From NCBI GenBank assembly GCA_013076295.1, contig RQOL01000729.1, forward strand, positions 2,170,001 to 2,234,000: 64,000 bases of DNA, read 5' to 3'. Position 1 is the stretch's first letter. Each line of letters opens with the position of its first letter. The notes beneath the pieces are model-generated. The model was not told the DNA's origin, made no database searches, and saw nothing but the letters and a program-made list of their open reading frames with translations. Position numbers and translations under genes: made by a program. The stretch comes from Sanderia malayensis. Taxonomy: Eukaryota > Cnidaria > Scyphozoa > Semaeostomeae > Pelagiidae. Below are positions 53,301 through 64,000 of this stretch, piece by piece.

Positions 53301-56300
53301 AATGGAAGCGAACATGCGCGGGAAGAGGTAGCTAAAGTCGGCGACGAAAACAAATATGAAGTAAACGAAACAAATTATTAAAAAGCGGTTAGCTCAAAAG
53401 CGAAGGAATACGGGCATTATGCATTAATGTATGTGACGAAATGGTATTGGGGTTAGGGGGCGGTCACCTCTTGAAATGCATTGACGAATGAATGCACACA
53501 CAAACCTGTCCTCGGATTCTACTAACCTAAGCGCACCATGGTTAAATATCCAAGAAGCCAAGGACTCATGAAGAAATTCATGCAAAAACGTACATTAAAC
53601 GTATCTATGAACTAAACGTGTCGAAAAGTGCAACTAGAAAGTATGGTTATTGTTGCATTATGAGCTTGATGTAGAATACAACAGGATGGAGAAAACCTCT
53701 TTATCCCTAAACCATCAACCAAACATTAACGTGCTCATCGCTTAAGACAGACATCCAAATAGATTAAGAGATATTTATGAACCGACCATTTATGGTAGCC
53801 ATAAAGCAAGGAACCGAATAAAGTGCATATGCAATAGAGAATAATCCGCTGTAGTAGTTAGCCTTGTTATTATCAACACTAGTGGAGTTTGTTATTATTA
53901 TTATTACTATCGTTATTATTATTATTATTCATTAAATTATTGACATTGCTGTTCATTAACTGCATTTCAAATGGCGACCGACCTGGGAGTGTTAAGAATC
54001 GTGGTTATTTCGTGAAACAGGGCGTATTTGGGGGGAGTAGAGGTAAACAGCAGGCACGAATACTGAAAATAGGGAGGGGGTGATATATATCAATATAATG
54101 CGCGCCCACCACTCCTTATCCCTTGAGCTTACCTCGCCAGGCATATACGCTACCCCAGTGGCCTTTCGCTTCTCTCTCGGTCGTCGGCTTCTTCTCGCTC
54201 GCTGGGCAGATAGCAACGAGTTATCTTCATCTTCGTCCTTCTTGTCCCGGTCGATTTCAGCGGCTTCCCTATCCTTGTCGGTACTCGTCTCTCGACGATC
54301 GGCTAGCCTCTTTCTGATCGATATCGTCTCGTCTTTGTCGTGCTCCCGAACGTGTCGGCCTCGACTTGAGTACGAGGATGGCAACTCGCTACTGTCCGGT
54401 TTTTCATCTCGCGTGTCCGATGTGGCAGACGTCCTCGAAGGCCGCAAAGGCTCGGCAAATGGCAATTTTCGAGCTCGAGAGGGCGGTGGCTGGAAAAAAT
54501 GTGATAATTATCATCTAGTAATGCTTCCATCAACTGATACATAAATCCCATAACGAAATATAACATAAGCATGATCAGTTACTATAATGGTGAAGCTCCA
54601 AACACCTCTCCAAAACAATGAATTATTGGTTTTGACACCTCCACGCGTCGGAAACAATGGAAAGGAAGCATTTGTCTAGAATGTGTTCCTGAATCAATCT
54701 TTTGCTGTATTTGCAATGTTTGAGAGAATTTTTCAAATTAAAATTAAATATATCGTCTTGGGTTTTATTAGTTGAGCACCCGTTTCAAAGACATTTTCAA
54801 GCGGGTGGAACTAATTAACATTGAAAATAGTCCTTGAGCAAAGTAACAAGCAACAGGTGGAACCAATTAAAATCGTAGAGTTCCACCTGTGGTCTGGCAT
54901 TAGGTCCTACTGGGTAACATGTCGTTCCACGCCAAATGTCAAGTGATGTGCGGTGGCGTGGTCTACTGCAAAGTAGCAAAACAATTTCGACACATGAAAC
55001 CAGGAATCTCAATATTGGGCGTCGTTCAACCCAAGGCCGATTGTGGTTGTCAAGAATTGTACTAATTGTCAACGTCATTATGGAGAAAAATTCATTACTA
55101 AGCATAATATATCGGAGAGCTTCTATTGTCTTGGTCTTTCTCGTAGAGTTTAAAAAACAATTAGGTTAATTTTTGCATCAATTAGAACGGGCAAGTCAAC
55201 AGTAAACGATCTAAGAAGCAATTACTCCAGCGCTCCTCCTGATCATGTTTTACAGAAGAACAGGTGATTTGTAAACAAGAAATTTTACTTTGTTTTGCAT
55301 TTCTAATCATCAATATTAATGCAGATCTACTGAAAGTTTTGGAAGCGAGCTGAATCGTTGATTTTAGACAATTTACTGCACATCGATACGCAATGTTTTA
55401 TAAAAATATAGTGCTTGAGGCTCAAAATTGCCGAAAATCCAGGAAATTTAAAAATAATAACAATGCAAACTTAAGATATTCTCTCTCATAAAAAAATGTG
55501 TAATTGCTGCATGATATTCGAACTGCAGTTTTCAAAAACAGTAAATTCATAAAATAAAAGGCGCCGACGACCCTATTGGCAAAAGTCTTTGATCAATAAA
55601 TTACTGGTACACAAACACAATGAAAATTCTTCATATACTTATATTTAACTATAAAACAGACAAATTGGATACTCTCGCGAAATTGATCAGAGACATTTCG
55701 GGTTGGCATTTCATTACTCGTCGTATCTCTGTGGTGGGTCGTAAAAACAACAAATGCACAAAACGCATTGATGAAACAGGCGAATTGGGCATTCTCAAAG
55801 CAAGCTTGAAAGCACAACGGCCACAGAATCTTACACCATATAAAATCCACTACTTTCCCCATTAGGTTCGGATAAACGAGTTAATCCTGCCAGTTGTTAC
55901 ATATCGATATTTCATCTACCTGTCAGAACCTGACCTTAGGCCTGCTACGTTGTTTTGAGCATACCTGGTGGTGAGGTGTTTCGTTTGAAAACTTTCTTGT
56001 TGCATGTTCACGATCCCTTTTTTGAGTCTCCTGCAACCTGGCTATTCTCGCTTGAATTAGCGACATGTTGGTCAGCTGTTCTTCGCGAAATTACCCATGA
56101 AAATGGACGACATTTGTAAAAGCTCGACGCCCCGAAATGGTGAGAGAAAATGGACGGCGTTTTCCTGTCATGTCTCCTCAACAACAGTTAGATATTTTAC
56201 CTGATGGGGGTAACTAGGAAGTCTATATCGTGCCGGGGGAAGCGACGAGCCTTGTCAAAACATTGATACTTTCCTCCATTGCACAAGTTGTTACGAATTA

Positions 56301-58723
56301 AATAAACTAGGTTAGCAATCACCTGCTACACAGACTTTTCTCCATTCATAAATTTTTGCCATGTTTTCACAGCATTATATGCAATAATTATCGATTGAAT
56401 TAAAAAAATTCAAAACACCCAAGGGACACGTTCAGAGTTCGTAAACCTTCCAACAACACGAAACAAAGAAACTCGGATCCCAGAGCAAATAAAATCCAAA
56501 CGATATCAAAACTATCAAGATGAAAGATGACGTTTATAGCTTCTTTTATTGTCCGTACAAACCACAGTGTCTTGCAAACACACACAATATTACATTCGGC
56601 TTCTATGCCAGATTCAGTAAAACAAACTTTACTTGGCGACCCCCGGCCTGTAATAATTCGGCAACAAAGTGATGACATACGAGTATCTGGTATTTGATCC
56701 GACCAATTAACCCAAGCGGGGTCGCAATAACAAAGCAAACCACATACAAACACTTCTTCACACTCAACTGCCTGAACATCGCTGTATTTCCTGCTGCCAT
56801 TGCCAAAGGGCAAAAGTCTCGAACTTGTAAACCCAACCTTTCACACTGCAATGACATGACCTCTGCAAACCCATTGCCAAACCATGGCATTTTCATTGGT
56901 TGAGCTCGAAATGGCAAATCTATGATGTTTATCTTATCAAACATAGTGACAGCCAATATCGATTCAAACAACACCCCAGGGGGCACCACAGTGCACTGTT
57001 CAGGGGTCAAGGGACACTCCACAGCACACAGCAAGGCTGCAATGATCCTTGTGGCAAGGCAGCTTCAATGCCAGCAATTTTTCCATGCGTGGAGTGAGTG
57101 GCAATCATTGTTCATACTGTTCTAACCAAAATCTCAGATGTAATAGACTTGTAAACAAGGTTGCTTTGGGAGGCATTGAAAATAGCACCCTTTCCAACTG
57201 TACTACTTAAATTTTACGACGCAAAAACGAGAAACGAAAAGTGACGCCTGCCATCGCCCCCCCCCCGTTTTGAATAGAGCTCAGCAAGAAGTGCATAGAT
57301 GCAGAGAGAAACAACTGATTACATAACAAACCTCTTCGACTTTCGTTCCAGATGTAATCTTCTTGCCTTCATCGCCTTTTTCGTTATTTTTCGACTTGTT
57401 ATCTTCCGATTCCATTTCACTCTTCCTCTCTCGAAATCTGCTTAACGCCGTGCTCGCCGCCGATTGCGTATCGCCGGGTCTTGGTATGTTGAATTTTGCT
57501 CTAATCTCATCGGCCTTGCTGCTCGCAGTCGGCGTTGTCGCATTCCGCTTATCGTCCTCTCGCTCGTCTTTTCGCGAAGGGCGCGATGGCGGACCGATTC
57601 GTGATCTCAAGTCGTCGATTTTAGTTGTCGATGATGATCCGTCGTCTTTCGCCGGCGTTGATTTGTCGCCGTTTCGTAGCGAACTCGGTCGGAGAATATT
57701 AAACGACGATTTGGTGCTGTTGTCGCTACTTTTGTTATCCGCTTCTCTGCTACCCGGACGGGATATTTTGAACGTCGATACGTTGTCTTTCTCTTCCGTC
57801 GCTTTAGTCGTCGAACCAGGTCGAAGAATATTGAAATTCGGAGCACTACTACTGTCCTTATCATCGCCTCTAGCACCCGGTGGTCGCGCGATGTTAAATT
57901 TAACTTCTCGGCCTATTTCTGCGGGCTTCGTGGTGCTCGCATCTTCATTTCGCTGCTTAAACCGGTTCACCCGAACACCTATAGATTCCTCTTTGTGTTC
58001 GTCTCGTTTTTCGTTATCCTTCGATAGACTCGGTGGTCTCATTGGGGCGCTACCGATAAGTGGATTTCTCTGCGTGGAAACCTTCTCGTTCGATGCAGTA
58101 GTGGGGGGACGTGTAAGCGCTGACGGCCTCAGCGGAGTGGACAGTATGACGGAGGTGGGAGCGGTGTTCACTGGTCGGTTTTCGTTTTCACTCTCGGATG
58201 CATCGGATTCTCCCGACTCGTCTTCGGATTCGTCGCTGGCTTCGTTCGTATCGTTCTCGGCTTTCTTATGCTGTTGTCGAGATCCCTTCAGGGCAGATTT
58301 CGACGGCTTGGCATTGCTGTCATGCACGTAATTAGAGAAATCTTGCAGTGCTTTGCGATCTTTATTCTTCGACAAGGACAATCTAAAACACAAAACACAA
58401 AACACTTGACTCAAACGAAGACTAAATACATGCTCGACTAAACAACCCCTACGACAAACACATCCAATAAATGCGTGTATGTAGCTATCTACTCCTGCAG
58501 ACAAGCCATGCAGCAATCAAGCTTCAAAGACATTACAGGGCCACAGAGGTAATGGCACTGCGAGACAATAGGATCGCTTATCGTCCATTGCACAGAAAAC
58601 AAGAAAGAAGCAGAAAAGTTGAACAAATAGAAAGATGATCTGTTACAATGTTCGGTCGAAACTCACTTTCGTTTGTGCGTGTTATCATCAATGATTTTCT
58701 AAAACGAAAAAAAAACAATCACT

Positions 58724-58755
<32 letters not shown>

Positions 58756-58765
58756 TGTTATCATT

Positions 58766-58800
<35 letters not shown>

Positions 58801-61610
58801 TGTTAACATTAATGCACACGGAGAACCATGGCATAACAAAACGAGCAACAAGTGATACAAGGTTGCATTTGAAAGCAAGCAAAGTTTATGTACGCGTGGG
58901 TGTATAAGAAGCTTTGAACGATTCTCAAGGACCATAAAAGCACAGCAAGTAGATACAAAAAAGACGTGTGCTGACAGGTAAAATGTTGCAGTAGTTTATT
59001 TGTGTTGTTTACATGCATAATGGGTTGAAGTTGCGTTGAAGTAGAAGACCAATTCGGGGTCTAACTGTTCCTATCTCGCATCCAAGTGTAGTTAATCTTT
59101 TCATTACCCTAACCGCGCTACGTATTATTTCGTATTAGTTGCATAATATTGTGAAAGCATTTGGTAAGCCTTTAGTTCGCTGTAAAATTTGCATTAGTTT
59201 TGCCTCGTACTTTCTGATAGTAGGCGAAGGTAATTAGGGAATATCTCTAAAGTCATTTTGCTAAAGTTACGGACTGCACTCTCGCAGTACTGTCGGACAA
59301 AGTGATTTTACCCTGAGGCTCCCGACAGTAGAAGTGAAATCATAAAACAGAAAGTGATAAACGCATCTTACATTCGATCTTTGCAGCAGACCGTCCTGAA
59401 TAAAAACGAAACAAAAGAACTTTAATAACTAAATCAAGGAACCAGATCTTATTGATAATACTTTGGATGGTGATTAAATCGAGATAAGACGTGGTGAAAT
59501 TGTGAAAAGCGACGCAATACCTTGGCAAGATCTTTGGCTTTCTTTCTCAGCTCTTCAGCTGACTTCATCATGTCGCCATCCGCCAAGTCGCATGGCGTTT
59601 GGCCCTGAAAATTATATTAAATATAAAAACATGAAGCACACAAGGACTACCCACAAAAACCGAAATCCCAACCAACATCGCTCCACAAATCACCCGTAAA
59701 AACGAAGCTTGCATAGACTTCGCACAAGCTTGAATCGTGGGTCCAGCAGTGTACGATGTAACAAACGTGGGTCCAGCAGTGTACGATGTAACATCTTTAA
59801 AAGTGAGGCACCCGTGTATTATACAGATTCACGCAGAGTTAAGCAAGCGTGAGCCCGAATTTCCGGGGGTAAGATACATCGCAATGATGACTTACAATGT
59901 TATTCCTCAGGTTGAAGTCGGCGCCAGCTTCCGTGAGTATTTCCGCAGCATCGAGCTGTCCCCAGTGCACCGCAGCGTGCAGTGGTGTCCAGCCATCCGC
60001 GTCTCTGCTGTTTACTTCACTACCAGCTTGAATTAATAGCCTGTAGAAAGGGACAGAGCATTGGTAAGCGATACTGCATTTGAAGCAAAGGATGGTAAAT
60101 GATGGTAGAGTGAATAAGCAAGGAGGGAAACAGAACGTACAAAGAGAGGAAGTGCATAACCAAAGTGGGCATAAGCAAAACAAATGAGGAAGAAAAAGAA
60201 AAAAGAGGAAGAACAACCAAAAAGAGGAGGAACAGCCAAAAAGAGGAGGAACAAGCAAAGAGAGGAGGAACAACCAAAAAGAGGATGAACAAGCAAAGAG
60301 AGGAGGAACAGGTAAAGAGAGAAAGAACAAGAACAAAGAGGAAGAACAGCCAAAAAGAGGAGGAACAAGCAAAGAGAGGAGGAACAAGTAAAGAGAGAAA
60401 GAACAAGAAAGAAAGAGAGAGAGAACAAGAAAAGAAAAAAGCAAGCAAAGAGAAAAAGCAAGCAAAGAGAAAAAGCAAGCAAAGAGAAAAAGCAAGCAAA
60501 GAGAAAAAACAAGCAAAGAGAGATGGTAAACAATGTAAAAGAACAATCTAAAAGAAAGCAAAGTAAAGGAAATGAGACGAATCAAAGAAATATCTAACGA
60601 GGCCTACTTGATGACTTTGTGGTAGCCTTTGGCTGCAGCAACATGTAATGCTGATGCACCTAATCATAAGAGCACAGAATAAAATTTAGCTTAAAATAAA
60701 GTAAAATACAAAGCACATAAGCGCATAGCGCGCATTGCACATTCAACGAACTAATACGTCCAGGCATTTACTACGACATTCTAACGGGTTTCCTGATTAA
60801 TCAATAATCTAATTTGATATAATTATCACTAATAACCTTGGAAATTGTATTGTTCATCTACTTGATTGCTGTTTACCCAACTCGTGGCATCTTCGAGCAT
60901 TTGTTGTTCTTCTTGATTTCTAATTTCGTCCGGCTCAACACCTGAAGAGAAAACGATGCTGAATGACCGACTGTTCCCCCCACCTTCTACTTCTTCTTAC
61001 AAATTGACATACACGTAGTGGAATGGACCAAACCCTGGCAAAACCAACCAAACGACAGCCTTATTACCCAATAAACTGCTTCACTATACACTGTACAATT
61101 CACGCTCAGTTTAATAAACCTTCACGACGTACATAACACATTATGATACGGTTCTCTTTCGGGTTCAGCATACTAAAGACGTACATGGGGGTGTCAGTTG
61201 GTGATCATCACAAGCGAACAGCGAACAACGAGTCATGGCATTCACGAAGCAACTCTTGCATGGGCTTGTATCCAACAAGTTGGCTTTTTGCTGAATCTGA
61301 CTTAGCATGGGAGGGGCTTATTCGAGAGGGGGTTATTCAAAAGGGGGCTCGTTCGAGAGGAAGGGCTTAATCGAATTATTACGGCGTACGGCGAATCAAA
61401 ATCAATGGATACAGAAAGGTTGTATCGATACATTGAGGAGTTCAGCCGACTTATCAAAGCTCAACAATACTAATAGTTTTACATATTTTACCAAGTTTTT
61501 CCATTTCTTCTTCGAGGAATTCGTCCATCTCTTCTTCCTCTGCCAAATCACAGGGGATTTCACCTTCGTTGTTAACAGCCAACAGATCCGCACCCTTATC
61601 CAGCAGAACC
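47307..61610 (-). CDS. PPP1R12: Myosin-phosphatase targeting subunit (PPP1R12/MYPT family), 5' end missing
   Basis: Targets the PP1 catalytic subunit to myosin. Exons: 61492-61610, 60837-60941, 60608-60659, 59896-60040, 59521-59604, 59372-59395, 58667-58698, 57332-58382, 55965-56066 (or -56075), 54133-54489, 49684-49797, 49214-49236, 48802-48895, 48453-48557, 48234-48284, 47835-47885, 47307-47375. Phases agree, giving about 859 codons here. Ankyrin repeats: VLLDKGADLLAVNNEGEIPC, then GASALHVAAAKGYHKVIK, then SRDADGWTPLHAAVHWGQLD, then GQTPCDLADGD. The 1,051-bp exon is acidic and then Ser/Arg/Pro-rich, with five F-(N/K)-I-x-R-P motifs. Exon 54133-54489 ends in REKRKATGVAYMPGE, the inhibitory-site motif with Ala in place of Ser. 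The C-terminus is coiled coil (ELQRKLRDALHEADDYKTKL, then ELRDRLAQYEEA), ending in MKDENGALIRVISTL, nearly identical to the end of vertebrate MYPT1. The PP1-docking motif and first ankyrin repeats were not found up to 64000. Confidence 0.94.
47988..48120. repeat. Tandem repeat between the duplicated PPP1R12 exons
   Basis: About six copies of 'gatgcaacaaataagcaata' (unit about 22 bp) in the intron separating the two 51-bp exons. Confidence 0.75.
48990..49090. repeat. Tandem repeat in a PPP1R12 intron
   Basis: Repeats of 'atcagacctg(g)ctcgc' of about 17-18 bp, decaying at the right into 'agacaagacaagaccagac'. Confidence 0.7.
50650..51090. repeat. Two short tandem arrays in the large PPP1R12 intron
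   Basis: At 50650-50770 units contain 'gcagaccagc...aaag'. At about 50985-51090 units contain 'acatatatgg(c/t)a(c/t)gat'. Both are degenerate, with about five copies each. Confidence 0.6.
53895..53932. repeat. (TTA)n microsatellite
   Basis: A TTA trinucleotide run broken by one ctatcg segment, in the PPP1R12 intron upstream of 49797. Confidence 0.85.
55965..56075 (-). CDS. PPP1R12: Internal PPP1R12 exon or alternative first exon
   Basis: This exon encodes MSLIQARIARLQETQKRDRE and onward (34 codons from the ATG at 56066) and ends in a clear donor (gtatgc) in phase 0. Read as internal it would begin after the AG ending at 56076, adding L-T-N, but the tract before that AG is purine-rich and poor. 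About 100 bp upstream the sequence is locally rich in CG dinucleotides. A second promoter making an isoform without ankyrin repeats is therefore as likely as constitutive inclusion; PPP1R12B in vertebrates makes such short forms. Confidence 0.6.
58723..58801. repeat. (ATC)n microsatellite
   Basis: An interrupted ATC/GAT trinucleotide run in the PPP1R12 intron between the exons at 58667 and 59372. Confidence 0.95.
60170..60545. repeat. Purine-only tandem tract in a PPP1R12 intron
   Basis: A nearly pure A/G (plus scattered C) tract built of 'aaagaggaggaacaagc' units, then 'aaagagaaaaagcaagc' units near the right. It fills most of the intron 60041-60607, is open in several frames on both strands because of its composition, and is not coding. 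Confidence 0.85.
61309..61384. mobile_element. CCGTAAATCCTCGAATAAG-end element, right end remnant
   Basis: A run of diverged 'ggggcttattcgag' boxes ends in 'aattattacgg', a degenerate right end of the same family. No left end is visible. It lies in a PPP1R12 intron (60942-61491). Confidence 0.5.
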
Positions 61611-64000
61611 CTATAACAAAACACAACCATATCAACACACCGGGGAAAGCATCGCATTAACAAAAACCTAACATGAACTGCTTTAAACCGTCCAAGGTAC
61701 ACTGACGTTGAAATTCGTCATGTCGGTTGTCCGCTATCTTCAACAACCCTTTACATTGTTGGGGGAGATAAAGAGTCTTGCCTCTGATCACCTCAGGGTC
61801 GCATTGTCGCAGGGTCGCATTAAGACTTCATGCACATGCGTAATAAAAAGGCTAACACAGGCAGTTGCAACCAAAGTAGAAACTCGGTTAAAGTCAAATA
61901 AGATACACGAAGTTAGATATACAACGAAATCACCATATATCCTATTACCAATATATAAAGAGTTTCCAAGTATGGAGGGTTAGGAAACTGGTCCTCTTGA
62001 ACTATGCTTCATACCACAGCTTACAATTGCTTAAGATTTACCCCAATATAACGAAGCAACCGACGCATCTTTCAAGATTCATTATATCCAGATTATAACA
62101 CAGCTTTACAAAATAAAGACTCCAATACTATATTACAAGCCTGGTATTCTCATGGTCGTTCTGGGTCATTAAGAAGCCTTTCGCTGTTGAAAAGAAGAGC
62201 AGACGACCCACAACGACCATATGGATACCAGGCTTAAGTTGGCTGTATATAACAAACAATTATAACTCCACATATATATAACAATTAATCATGTTGATGA
62301 AGATAATAATAGATAAGGTCATCGTCTGTTGGTATTTTCCATTCGATAAAACAATTATGGAATTAGAATTGAAAATAAAGAATCAAATAACAAGGGTAGT
62401 GTGCGAGCACAATGAAGATTATGTTTGTAAATTCAATAAGAGTGAGCGCTCGTAAAAGTGAAAATTTAAGTGGATTTAGATGCGATCCGGTCACAAGACA
62501 GACCATTGCGACTGGACTTCAGCCAGATAAGCCGGCTGGTAATGCTACAAAGATCGCGCAAATCTAACTGCAATCAAACATTCATTTGTGTACGATGAGC
62601 TATGCTCGATTCGCACGTGCTGACTCGAAGGCTGTGATGAGAGGAGAAATTTTCGCGAATGGCCTATGACGCGAAATCGATGAGATTAACTTTCATTTAA
62701 GAAAACTAGAATTATACATTTAGCGTGAATAGGCAAAAACACGCGAAAAACAAGCTTGGTCCCTCTCAAAAAGGATACTATGCCGGAGACAGTGTTCTGT
62801 TTGGAAATGCGTGCTGCAACTTCATATCCTCAAGGGGAGTAAGGGTTCGTTCGCCACAGGGATACAAAGAATCTCAGCTCTCGCACGCAGCGATCATTCT
62901 ATAAACGCAACCTCGATTGCAGGACTGCGCGCATTCGTTACGTAACAGAATCCCGTCTCGTATACAGGGCTGATGGTGACTCGGAGCTCGGAACTCCCTA
63001 ACATTTGGAAACAAAAACCAAACAACAATGTGTTCCCAACCTGTGCCTTAGACAATTGAACTGTACTATTTGTGGCATAAGGCTGCAAAGAGAGGCTGCT
63101 CGAATCAACTGCAAGTTGACGTCAAAGAGAGGCTGTAATTTAACGACATGACCTGCAATAAATTCTCCAACTTTTTCTCAAGATAAGCACATTATGACTT
63201 AGAGATATATAGCATAAACTGCTAAATTGCTATCGACAAGGAATAAAATACAATCCCATTGAATTTGTAACCACCCTCAAACGATTTAGCGAATTTATTG
63301 TGAATAATTCATAGTCTCGCCTCTCACACATGACTCCGATACAAGACCGTCAAACAAATCTATGTTTACATAGGCAAAATGATAATTATAACTATGGTGA
63401 GGTTGTAAATAGAGAAAAGCCAGCCCCAAATCAAATATCACAACTGGTAGCTTTGAGAAGTGTATGGTCATCATTATAGACCGATTGGTAATTATTTTGT
63501 TTCAACTGAATGCACATTATATTTCGCTAGCTGTTTGCAAATGAGATTTGAATGTGCGACTGTGAGCAAATGAAAAATTAATGAATACTCAATGGTGTAA
63601 GAGGGTTGGCGGGAAGAGACAAGACTATGCATTTTACAGATGTGGTTAAACAATATTATGCGACAGTGATATCCTATGCGCACTAACGTCAACTTAATTG
63701 TCGTCTAGCGGGCAAGCGTCCCCCTTTTATAATCTCTTCAACAGATGACATCTCTTAAATAGAAAACAAGGGATCACAGAACAAGGAGTCTGCAAAAGAA
63801 AAAGCTCCCCTATTCCACGTTCCATGATTCCTTGTTCTCACTTTTATAGAACCGTGCAGTCAATTTTGCTCGCTAAGACACTTCAAACACACGCACATGT
63901 TACTAAGATGAATAGATAACCAAGGCACAATTGATCAAGATACATGTATACATATATAACTAAGACCTCTGTTAGGTAATTGTAATACCGTGATGTGACA
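61611..64000. other. PPP1R12 intron running off the window
   Basis: By phase, the exon at 61492 must be preceded by further exons. I searched the minus strand for ankyrin-type LHxA or K-V-x-F segments and found none, so this is read as intron. It contains one small hairpin element. Confidence 0.6.
62137..62235. repeat. 99-bp hairpin element
   Basis: It begins AAGCCTGGTATTCTCATGGT and ends with the imperfect inverted copy 'accatatggataccaggctt'; arms are about 35 bp including 'cgttctgggtc / gacccacaacg'. Size and shape fit a small MITE. Confidence 0.7.

Larger units (their letters stand above)
49798..54132. other. Large PPP1R12 intron
   Basis: A 4.3-kb intron between the exon at 54133 and the one at 49684. 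It contains short tandem arrays and a 201-codon minus-strand open frame (51572-52177) that I do not regard as a gene. Confidence 0.6.

Noticed and set aside
54080..54544. 154-codon plus-strand open frame
   Set aside because: Antisense shadow of the PPP1R12 exon 54133-54489.
56400..57034. Overlapping 137- and 143-codon minus-strand frames in a PPP1R12 intron
   Set aside because: Two overlapping frames with no recognisable motif and no splice sites in phase with neighbouring exons.
57363..58331. 322-codon plus-strand open frame opposite the large PPP1R12 exon
   Set aside because: It is the antisense of a Ser/Asp/Arg-rich coding exon that matches the gene's phase and splice sites. Its L/S-rich translation is what the complement of such codons gives.
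59839..60585. 248-codon minus-strand open frame rich in S/L/F
   Set aside because: Most of it is translated polypyrimidine repeat in an intron. Only 59896-60040 is real ankyrin-coding exon.

Overview
This is eukaryotic and almost certainly animal nuclear DNA. It is AT-rich, full of GT-AG introns of roughly 100 to 4,000 bp, and it encodes proteins typical of animals: an erlin, the LRP receptor-associated protein, MON1, and a myosin-phosphatase targeting subunit with ankyrin repeats and a C-terminal leucine zipper. Intron density and the abundance of small inverted-repeat elements fit an invertebrate, possibly an early-branching one such as a cnidarian or sponge. The species cannot be fixed from the sequence alone.

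All recognised genes lie on the minus strand. From left to right they are: an erlin gene (13 exons, 7858-12715); a repeat-rich stretch of about 11 kb; a possible two-exon small membrane protein (23991-24360); LRPAP1 (5 exons, 24502-25940); a 2.6 kb gap containing a decayed hAT transposon; MON1 (17 exons, 28595-36251); a short stand-alone gene resembling the C-terminal third of a myosin-phosphatase targeting subunit (37811-44290, perhaps from 45236); and the full-type PPP1R12/MYPT gene (47307 to beyond 61610). The first exons of that last gene, carrying the PP1-docking motif and first ankyrin repeats, were not found and presumably lie past the right edge.

The genes do not form one pathway. Erlin scaffolds IP3-receptor degradation at the ER membrane, LRPAP1 is an ER chaperone for LDL-receptor-family proteins, MON1 is half of the MON1-CCZ1 exchange factor for Rab7, and PPP1R12 directs PP1 to myosin.

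The most notable structure is the tandem pair of PPP1R12-type genes. The upstream gene has ankyrin repeats, a central exon with five copies of an F-(N/K)-I-x-R-P motif, an inhibitory-site motif in which the usual Ser before the key Thr is Ala, and a duplicated pair of 51-bp coiled-coil exons. The downstream gene keeps only an Arg/His-rich region, a canonical R-R-S-T-G-V site and the coiled-coil tail.

The intergenic and intronic DNA carries several families of inverted-repeat elements whose target-site duplications can be read directly: a family with 9-bp duplications (three copies, one of 2.3 kb with a 1.1 kb foldback nested inside it), a hAT element with a perfect 8-bp duplication, and a family with CCGTAAATCCTCGAATAAG ends and TA flanks. 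Several coding-length minisatellites lie in introns. I reconstructed exons by hand from splice signals, reading phase and remembered family sequence; no alignment was run.
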